54,965 nucleotides of DNA, taken from positions 1 through 54,965 of the IMG/VR virus record IMGVR_UViG_3300044613_005025; one strand, 5' to 3'. The position numbers and the translations under genes are program-made. Shown in pieces: positions 52,566-54,965 of this stretch (the first letter of the stretch is position 1; each line of letters begins with the position of its first letter). The stretch comes from a virus. The notes under the pieces are model-generated. The model did not search any database and was not told where the DNA came from. It saw only the letters and a list, made by a program, of their open reading frames with translations.

Positions 52566-53186
52566 TCAGTGGATGCGCCAGGAACGGCGGGAAAGGAGCT
52601 GAGCACCGCTGATCTGGCGGCCCGCCTTCAGGGCCTCTTTGATGGCGGCTCTGTCGGGCTTCCTGGTGGTCGTGACCATGAGCCACTCAGGATCGAGGGC
52701 CTCCTCGTCATCAATCACCACGGCCGAGGATTTGCGGCTGCTGAGCTCGTGATTGGGGAACGAGAAGCGGGTGGCTGCCGGCTGCAGCTGGGTGAGGACA
52801 AAGATCAGCGACTCCTCAAGGGCATCGGCTCGGCCTGCATCGGAGCGGGCCAGATCGTTGAGACGCTTGGCCTGCTGCTGCCGGTAGGCGGCTTGACCGC
52901 GCAGGTGCTCGATCACCCAGCAGGTGGCATCGGCCTTGGCGGCAAGGGCGGCCTTGTTGCCCTCCTCGGCCAGCAGGGCAGCCTCCAGCTCAGCGAGGGC
53001 CTGGGCGCGGGCGTCGTCGTCATCGGTTTCGAGCTGCTCGGCGAGCTGGCCGATGGCGGTGGTGAGCTCCTGGGCCTCGATGCCCAGCTGCCAGAGGGAG
53101 CCTGATCGCTGCAGGGAGCAGGACGGGCCGGCGGCCTGAGGGAGAGCCGGGGCGAGAGGAGCGACGGGGGCGGTGAGAACGGCCAT
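52566..53186 (-). CDS. Gp157-like phage protein
   Basis: A 206-residue protein of the Siphovirus Gp157 type: ELTTAIGQLAEQLETDDDDA, LLAEEGNKAALAAKADATCW, HLRGQAAYRQQQAKRLNDLA and SFPNHELSSRKSSAVVIDDE. The C-terminus ends with KPDRAAIKEALKAGRQISGA. Gp157 proteins are associated with recombination modules, and resistance to phage has been proposed for the founding member. Here it sits upstream of the Rad52-like gene with a 104-nt gap. Confidence 0.82.
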   Translation of the reverse strand: MAVLTAPVAPLAPALPQAAGPSCSLQRSGSLWQLGIEAQELTTAIGQLAEQLETDDDDARAQALAELEAALLAEEGNKAALAAKADATCWVIEHLRGQAAYRQQQAKRLNDLARSDAGRADALEESLIFVLTQLQPAATRFSFPNHELSSRKSSAVVIDDEEALDPEWLMVTTTRKPDRAAIKEALKAGRQISGAQLLSRRSWRIH

Positions 53187-53237
53187 GGGGATGGGAATGT
53201 GAGAAGTGAACGAGAAGAACGCGGCGGCGAATGCCGC

Positions 53238-53759
53238 TCAGGCAGCGAGGGGCTCGGAAGAGAACGGCGGCGGCACTTCCATCACCACCACCGGCACCGG
53301 CGAACGGGAGGAGCAACGGCGGGCTTGCTGCACCAGCGAGGCCGTGCCTGCCCCACCGGGGAAGGCGATCACCAGCACCGAAGCGCTGAACGCTGGGGAG
53401 GTGTGGGCCTGGGCCTCCACCAGGGCCTGCTCCAGCAGGAGGCGATTGCGGATCGGACCGGCAGCCCGGCCATGGCGGCGCCAATCAGCGGCGAGGGCCT
53501 GGACCTGCCAGCCGAGCTGCTGGGCGGCACGGCCGATGGCGCGATCAGCGCCACGGGCCCCGCCATGGAGCAGCCGATGGACAGGCCGGCCGGCACTGCG
53601 ATGGAGGAGAGCCGCGGCGATGCGCTCCTGAGGCCAGGAGAGATCGCGACCACCAGCCGCGACGATGACGACCGAGCGATGGGCCAGTACCGGCGGCAGC
53701 AGAAGACCGGGAAGCGGCAATGCAGCGGCCTGGGCCACTGCAGCAGAGGACAAGCTCAT
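53238..53759 (-). CDS. SLOG/DUF2493 family protein
   Basis: A 173-residue Rossmann-like protein. VVIVAAGGRDLSWPQERIAA, VHRLLHGGARGADRAIGRAA and VLVIAFPGGAGTASLVQQAR are the SLOG/DUF2493 pattern of a nucleotide-binding fold, with GGARGAD and FPGGAGT loops. Related proteins bind nucleotide-derived ligands or DNA. It opens the recombination module and is followed by the Gp157-like gene. The first 30 residues are Ala/Leu/Pro-rich and may not all be translated. Confidence 0.78.
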   Translation of the reverse strand: MSLSSAAVAQAAALPLPGLLLPPVLAHRSVVIVAAGGRDLSWPQERIAAALLHRSAGRPVHRLLHGGARGADRAIGRAAQQLGWQVQALAADWRRHGRAAGPIRNRLLLEQALVEAQAHTSPAFSASVLVIAFPGGAGTASLVQQARRCSSRSPVPVVVMEVPPPFSSEPLAA

Positions 53760-54461
53760 GGGCTACAGAGCAAACGAACGGGGCAAGTTGTCCGAGGATT
53801 TCGTTGCCGCAGGCGATGGGCTCGTGGCCTTTGGCGCAGCCCTTATTCTACCAGTACAAACGCACTGAGCCGTGGGCAGAGCGGCTGCGGGGCAATGGAT
53901 CTACGCAAAGCAAAGCAATGCGCTGATGGATCGGAAAGCTGATAAGCAGACACGCCAGATTCGGCACTGAATGCCCAGCCGGCCGCGCAGCCGCGCGAGG
54001 AAAACTGGGCTTCACCTCAGCCCAATCGATGCGGGTGAGGGCCGCGCCACCGCAGCCGCGGGAGGACAGCCCTGCCTGCCACCCCAACACCGGCCCCGGA
54101 GCGGAGGGCGGCGGCGGCTGGCCGATGCACGCCACGGCGCAGCCGTGGCACGCTGAAGGACGGCCGCCGCCGACTGGAGCCCTGCGGTGACCCCCAGAGA
54201 AATGCGACATCGCCGTCCAGAGTCTCTGAAGTTTGACAAACAGAGAGGACTGCACCTCCCCTGAATAACGCGCCCGTCGGCCAGCAGCGTGTCTCACGCG
54301 TCCCACTGCTGTATCAGTCGCTATGTGTGCGGTGTACTGGCTCCGCGGTTCTCCAGGTCGCCTGGCTGCTTTCAAGGGCAAAACATCTCACCAAACATCT
54401 CACATGGGGCTTTTCCGCTATTGAGAAGACTGCTCTAGCAGTGAGACTGGGCGATTTATGG
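53760..54461. other. Non-coding right end of the element
   Basis: No gene is supported in about 700 bases. GC-rich hairpins are present: GCCACGGC/GCCGTGGC around a GCA loop (54131-54149) and TGGGCT/AGCCCA (54010-54028). Close to the attachment site the motif TCTCAC occurs at 54292-54297 and in two tandem AAACATCTCAC units (54381-54391, 54393-54403), and inverted as GTGAGA at 54441-54446. These are candidates for integrase or excisionase arm sites. Upstream of the SLOG gene a TAGAAT on the minus strand near 53850 could be a -10 box. Confidence 0.4.
54381..54403. repeat. Tandem AAACATCTCAC, possible arm-type att sites
   Basis: Two exact 11-bp direct repeats with one base between them (12-bp period), 60 nt left of the tRNA-like attachment sequence. 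Spacing and position suit recombinase arm-binding sites. Confidence 0.45.
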
Positions 54462-54508
<47 letters not shown>

Positions 54509-54633
54509 TCTTGATCACCCCCATGCCTGGCCACAGTTCCAGGGGATCCCTTGCTGCTCTATGGGTGTGCAATCTGCTGGGTATGGCTGATGCTGATGCT
54601 GTGCTCGGCTGTCTTGCTCAGGGAACAAGGCTG

Positions 54634-54666
54634 AAAAAAAGCCCGCAGATCGATAGATCTGCGGGC
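54634..54666 (-). terminator. Rho-independent terminator of petD
   Basis: On the minus strand an 11-bp stem (GCCCGCAGATC and its complement, loop TATC) is followed by seven T. It lies 27 nt after the petD stop and outside the element. Confidence 0.93.
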
Positions 54667-54692
54667 CATGAGAAAGGAATTAGGAAAAAGCT

Positions 54693-54965
54693 TCAGAAAA
54701 GACCCAAGGTCAGGGATTTGTCGATGGGCAAGGCTGCACCGATGCCGAGATAGATGGTGAAGAAGGTGCCAAACAAGAACACCGCCATGGCCACGGGGCG
54801 ACGGAAGGGGTTCTGAAACTTGTTGAAGCTCTCGATAAAGGGAACCATCATCAGGCCCAGGGGCACCATGGTTTGCAGAGCGATACCGAGAAGCTTGTTG
54901 GGCACCACCCGAAGAATCTGAAACACGGGATAGAGGTACCACTCAGGAAGAATTTCCAATGGGGT
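54693..54965 (-). CDS. petD: Cytochrome b6f complex subunit IV, PetD (partial)
   Basis: C-terminal part of subunit IV, an integral thylakoid membrane protein that with cytochrome b6 forms the quinol-oxidising core of the b6f complex. The visible sequence starts in the conserved PLEILPEWY motif of the Qo site, then [20 protein letters not shown] and transmembrane helices with [14 protein letters not shown] and [20 protein letters not shown]. The N-terminus lies beyond the right end of the window. It is a core photosynthesis gene, so this end is host chromosome. Confidence 0.97.
   Translation of the reverse strand, partial: TPLEILPEWYLYPVFQILRVVPNKLLGIALQTMVPLGLMMVPFIESFNKFQNPFRRPVAMAVFLFGTFFTIYLGIGAALPIDKSLTLGLF

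Overview
The window is cyanobacterial. Its last 273 bases encode the C-terminal part of PetD (subunit IV of the cytochrome b6f complex) on the minus strand. The PetD sequence and the high GC content fit a Synechococcus/Cyanobium-type picocyanobacterium; that placement is inference. Almost everything else, from position 1 to about 54,508, looks like one integrated element of phage type. It starts with a tyrosine recombinase read inward at position 1 and ends at a 47-nt copy of the 3' half of tRNA-Gly(TCC) at 54,462-54,508. This is the geometry of integration into a tRNA 3' end, with the intact tRNA expected just left of the window.

Layout. 1-4.4 kb: integrase, then a two-gene GTPase/dynamin-like operon (minus). 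4.6-10.3 kb: a tightly overlapping minus-strand early operon: helicase with zinc ribbon, VRR-NUC nuclease, regulators, an ERF-type annealase, an SSB-like protein with an acidic tip, a BRO-type antirepressor and a small HTH/excisionase-like protein. 10.4-14.2 kb (plus): RHH-like regulator, large primase-helicase, a repeat-rich intergenic region and a PD-(D/E)XK nuclease. 14.3-17.6 kb: terminase small and large subunits and a sigma-like protein. 17.6-20.0 kb: an AT-richer cargo segment with a frameshifted methyltransferase and two cysteine-bearing unknowns. 20.1-31.8 kb: portal, a LysM protein, scaffold-like protein, major capsid protein, small head proteins and two adhesin/fibre-like proteins, interrupted by a minus-strand block with an L,D-transpeptidase and a holin-like gene. 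No tape-measure, tail-tube or baseplate gene was recognised. 32-34 kb: a second sigma factor and a KilA-N protein.

34.6-44.2 kb: a four-gene defence operon: DUF499 ATPase, DUF3780 protein, DUF1156 DNA methyltransferase and a PLD-SNF2 helicase, with start-stop spacings of a few bases. 44.2-51.6 kb: accessory genes (membrane protein, TPR protein, SNase-like nuclease, P63C-like protein) and a non-coding region with conspicuous hairpins. 51.6-53.8 kb: a second recombination module (Rad52/22-type annealase, Gp157-like protein, SLOG/DUF2493 protein). 53.8-54.5 kb: the attachment end.

The element encodes its own integration, replication/recombination, DNA packaging, capsid and probably lysis functions, plus candidate anti-phage cargo. 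The head-and-packaging set without an obvious tail set raises the possibility of a defective prophage or a capsid-forming satellite rather than a complete phage. The most interesting items are the defence operon with a compositionally mosaic methyltransferase, the dynamin-like pair, the two unrelated annealases sharing one C-terminal domain, and the structured non-coding region at 49.4-49.8 kb.
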